Both the position numbers and the translations under genes were made by a program. Below are positions 15,690 through 18,086 of a stretch of DNA of 18,086 bases, one piece after another; position 1 is the first letter of the stretch, and every line of letters begins with the position of its first letter. The stretch lies in the NCBI GenBank assembly GCA_900548615.1, contig URKW01000038.1:1-18086 (forward strand), read 5' to 3'. The DNA comes from an uncultured Eubacteriales bacterium. Its GTDB lineage: Bacteria; Bacillota; Clostridia; Oscillospirales; Oscillospiraceae. Below the pieces are notes generated by a model. That model searched no databases. It had not been told where the DNA came from and saw only the letters and a list, made by a program, of their open reading frames with translations.

Positions 15690-16673
15690 ATGGCTACTAT
15701 GAAAGAGATCACATACGCACAGGCCATCAACGACGCCATGTGCGAGGAAATGCAGCGTGACGAAAACGTCTTTATGATGGGCGAGGATATCGCGGAGTAC
15801 TGCGGTGCCTTCGGCGTCTCCCGCGGCATGCTGGAAAAGTTCGGCAAGGATCGGATCATGAACACCCCCATCTCCGAGCAGGCCTACGTCGGCGCCGGCA
15901 TCGGCGCCGCCATGGCGGGCATGCGTCCCATTGTGGAGCTGATGTTCTCCGACTTCATGTGCGTCTGCTTTGACGAGCTGGTCAACGAAGCGCCCAAGAT
16001 GCGCTTCATGTTCGGCGGCAAGGTGAAGGTGCCGATGGTCATGCGCACCGCTGCCGGTGCAGGCACCGGTGCCGCCGCCCAGCACTCCCAGAGCCTCGAG
16101 GCCTGTCTGGCTCACTTCCCCGGCCTGAAGGTGGTCATCCCCTCTACCCCCTATGACGCCAAGGGTCTGCTGAAAACCGCCATCCGGGACGACAACCCCG
16201 TCATGTTCCTGGAGCAGAAGACCCTGTACCGTACCAAGGGCATGGTGCCTGAAGAGGAGTACACCATCCCCTTGGGCGTAGCCGACGTGAAGCGCGAAGG
16301 TGCTGATTGCTCCATCATTACTTATGGCCGCATGGTGCAGATGAGCCTCCAGGCCGCCGAAAAGCTGGCGGAGGAGGGCATTCATGTGGAGGTGGTGGAT
16401 ATCCGCTCTCTGGTGCCGCTGGACACCAGGACCATCATCGAATCGGTGAAAAAGACCCACCGCGCCCTGATCGTTCACGAGGCGGTGCAGTTCGGCGGCT
16501 TCGGCGGCGAGATTGCCGGTCAGATCGCCGACAGCGAGGCATTTTACTATCTGGACGCACCGATCCGCCGTCTGGGTGCGCTCAGCTGCCCCATCCCCTT
16601 TAACCCCAATCTGGAGCGTGAGACCTTCCCCACCGTGGACAAGATCATCGCACAGGTCAAGAGCCTGATGTGA
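15690..16673 (+). CDS. Thiamine-dependent dehydrogenase E1 beta subunit (AcoB/PdhB family)
   Basis: This 327-residue protein has the usual E1 beta features: MGEDIAEYCGAFGVSRG, the ThDP-contacting Glu63 in TPISEQAYVGAGIGAAMAG, His132 in AAQHSQSLE, and the C-terminal transketolase-like VVDIRSLVPLDTRTI and HEAVQFGGFGGEIA. It forms an alpha2beta2 E1 with the preceding gene. AAGGAGGAG lies about 7 bases before ATG 15690; the gap to E1 alpha is 17 bases. AcoB and PdhB cannot be separated by eye, so substrate specificity (acetoin, a phosphorylated acyloin, or 2-oxoacid) stays open. Confidence 0.93.
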   Translation: MATMKEITYAQAINDAMCEEMQRDENVFMMGEDIAEYCGAFGVSRGMLEKFGKDRIMNTPISEQAYVGAGIGAAMAGMRPIVELMFSDFMCVCFDELVNEAPKMRFMFGGKVKVPMVMRTAAGAGTGAAAQHSQSLEACLAHFPGLKVVIPSTPYDAKGLLKTAIRDDNPVMFLEQKTLYRTKGMVPEEEYTIPLGVADVKREGADCSIITYGRMVQMSLQAAEKLAEEGIHVEVVDIRSLVPLDTRTIIESVKKTHRALIVHEAVQFGGFGGEIAGQIADSEAFYYLDAPIRRLGALSCPIPFNPNLERETFPTVDKIIAQVKSLM

Positions 16674-16689
16674 CACAAGGAGACGTTAT

Positions 16690-17991
16690 ATGACTGAGAT
16701 ATTTATGCCGAAAGCCGGCATGGACATGAAGGAGGGCCGCCTGATCCGCTGGCTGAAGGAGATCGGCGACCATGTGGAGAAGGACGAGCCCATCATGGAG
16801 ATCGAGACCGACAAGATCACCATGGAGGCGGAAGCGCCTGCCACCGGTATCCTGCTGGCCAAGCTCATTGACGACGAGACCACCGTTCCCGTGCTGCAAA
16901 CCATCGGCTACATCGGCCAGCCCGGTGAGAAGATCCCCGACGCGCCGGTCGCCGTTGCCGATACGCCCGCTGCCGCTCCTGTTGAGACGGCGGCGGAGAC
17001 CGCCGCCCCCGCCCCGAAGCTGCCCGTGCTGAACGGCTCCGTGGCCGCCACTCCCTACGCCAAAAAGCTGGCGGCGGAAAAGGGTGTGGAGCTGGCGGCA
17101 GTGACCGCCAGCGGCCCTGCCGGAGAGGTGCGTGCCAGCGACGTGCTGGCCGCCGCCCAGAGCGGCGCAGTCAACGCCACGGCGCTGGCGAAGAAGTACG
17201 CCGAGGTAAACGGCGTAGACCTCTCCGCCGTGTCCGGTACTGGCCACGACGGCAAGATCTGCAAGAACGACGTACTGAACGCCGCCGCACCCGCCCAGCG
17301 TGAGATTACCCGCATCCCCCTGACGCCCATCCGCAAGGCCATCGCCCGCAATATGTTCAACAGCCTGCACTCCATGGCCCAGACCTCCGATTCCGTGGAG
17401 ATCGACGTCACCGAGCTGATGGCGCTGCGCCAGCGTCTGCTGGCCCATAAGGACGAGCTGGGCACCAAGATCACCATCAACGACCTGCTCAGCTACGCGG
17501 CGGTCAAGATGCTCAGAACCCACCCCCTGGCCAACGCCAGCTTTGCCGACACCGAGATCCTCTGCTATCCCGACGTGAACCTCAGCATGGCGGTAGCCAC
17601 CGATTACGGCCTGACCTCCCCTGTTGTCCACGGCGCGGATCGAATGAGTCTGGTGGAGCTGAGTCTCGCCATGCGCGACCTGGTGGTACGGGCCCGTGAC
17701 CGCAAGCTGACCGCCGACGACCAGCAGGGCGGCACCTTCACCCTGACCAATATGGGCATTTTCCCGGTGGATAACTTCAACCCCATTCTGCCGGCACCCC
17801 AGTCCTGCATCATTGGCTTTGGCCGCTGCGTAGAAAAGCCCGCCGTGTATCAGGGCCAGATCTGCATCCGCACCATGATGGTGCTGTCCGTTACCTACGA
17901 CCACCGCGTATTCGACGGCGGCGAGGTAGGCTCCATCATGAAGACCATGAAAGAGTATCTGGAAACGCCAGAGCTCTTTCTGGTACAGTGA
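16690..17991 (+). CDS. Dihydrolipoamide acyltransferase E2 with two peripheral-subunit-binding domains
   Basis: This 433-residue E2 has an N-terminal lipoyl domain with Lys42 in EIETDKITMEAEA, and an Ala/Pro-rich linker (about 80-117). Two consecutive peripheral-subunit-binding domains follow: about 119-155 (ATPYAKKLAAEKGVEL to EVRASDVLAA) and about 162-199 (ATALAKKYAEVNGVDL to KICKNDVLNA). The rest is a catalytic acetyltransferase domain with the HxxxDG motif as HRVFDG (H405, D409). It transfers the acyl group made by E1 to CoA and binds E3. AAGGAG (16677-16682) is 7 bases before the ATG, 16 bases after E1 beta. Two binding domains rather than one is uncommon. Confidence 0.94.
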   Translation: MTEIFMPKAGMDMKEGRLIRWLKEIGDHVEKDEPIMEIETDKITMEAEAPATGILLAKLIDDETTVPVLQTIGYIGQPGEKIPDAPVAVADTPAAAPVETAAETAAPAPKLPVLNGSVAATPYAKKLAAEKGVELAAVTASGPAGEVRASDVLAAAQSGAVNATALAKKYAEVNGVDLSAVSGTGHDGKICKNDVLNAAAPAQREITRIPLTPIRKAIARNMFNSLHSMAQTSDSVEIDVTELMALRQRLLAHKDELGTKITINDLLSYAAVKMLRTHPLANASFADTEILCYPDVNLSMAVATDYGLTSPVVHGADRMSLVELSLAMRDLVVRARDRKLTADDQQGGTFTLTNMGIFPVDNFNPILPAPQSCIIGFGRCVEKPAVYQGQICIRTMMVLSVTYDHRVFDGGEVGSIMKTMKEYLETPELFLVQ

Positions 17992-18000
17992 GGGCGCGCC

Positions 18001-18086
18001 ATGGCGGAAATGACATATCAGGTAGCCGTCATCGGCGGCGGGCCCCCCGGGTTTTGGGGGGGGATTTTCGCCCCCCCCACGGAGGT
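18001..18086 (+). CDS. lpdA: Dihydrolipoyl dehydrogenase E3, N-terminal fragment in poor-quality sequence
   Basis: ATG 18001 follows the E2 stop by 9 bases and stays open for 28 codons to the window edge. MAEMTYQVAVIGGGP fits the FAD-binding N-terminus (GxGxxG) of dihydrolipoyl dehydrogenase, which reoxidises E2 lipoyl groups with NAD+. It is the gene expected after E2. The following residues (PGFWGGIFAPP) do not fit the usual GGY.AAI.AA pattern, and the bases are runs of C6, G8 and C8. This looks like contig-end sequencing error without a frame change. Weak GAGGG ribosome site. Confidence 0.72.
   Translation, partial: MAEMTYQVAVIGGGPPGFWGGIFAPPTE

Noticed and set aside
1..18086. CRISPR arrays, tRNA or rRNA genes, riboswitches
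   Set aside because: No regularly spaced repeats and no recognisable cloverleaf or conserved rRNA segments were seen on reading; the non-coding gaps are short and are accounted for by promoters, hairpins and operator-like sites.

Overview
The window looks like a piece of a GC-rich, strictly anaerobic Clostridia genome of the Oscillospiraceae gut type. This rests on the combination of an oxygen-sensitive glycyl radical enzyme with its activase, a TnpV-type transposon protein, strong AGGAGG-like ribosome binding sites and GC-rich codon use. The assignment is inference; no rRNA or other taxonomic marker is present. The last ~40 bases are homopolymer-rich and look like damaged contig-end sequence.

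Left part (1-2857, all minus strand), accessory in character: a 3'-truncated ATPase of the AAA-ATPase-like/DUF1703 type with an N-terminal helix-turn-helix, preceded by its own promoter carrying a repeated GACATTGTTC box; then TnpV with a downstream terminator; then a small excisionase/MerR-like HTH protein; then an MBL-fold hydrolase. TnpV and the HTH protein look like remains of an integrative element. No integrase is visible.

Right part (3011-18086, all plus strand), a catabolic locus. A regulator is made of a P-loop ATPase module resembling the N-terminal half of DUF6079/PglY/BrxC-type ATPases, fused in frame to a complete LacI-family repressor. After a strong terminator and a ~400-base control region with CACGTG-centred palindromes comes a CUT2 (ribose-type) sugar ABC transporter: lipoprotein binding protein, double-domain ATPase, permease. 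Tightly spaced genes follow for a glycyl radical C-O lyase, its radical-SAM activase, an FGGY (xylulokinase-like) kinase, the E1 alpha, E1 beta and E2 subunits of an acetoin-dehydrogenase-like thiamine complex, and the first codons of E3.

How the genes could work together (inference): the transporter imports a polyol, for example a pentitol. The glycyl radical enzyme removes water to give a 1-deoxy-ketose, the kinase phosphorylates it (for a pentitol, to a 1-deoxyxylulose-5-phosphate-like compound), and the complex cleaves this methyl-ketone acyloin, as acetoin dehydrogenase cleaves acetoin, to acetyl-CoA plus glyceraldehyde-3-phosphate. The ATPase-LacI fusion is the likely local regulator. 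I cannot tell from sequence alone whether this pathway or the fusion has been described. The alternatives are given in the findings.
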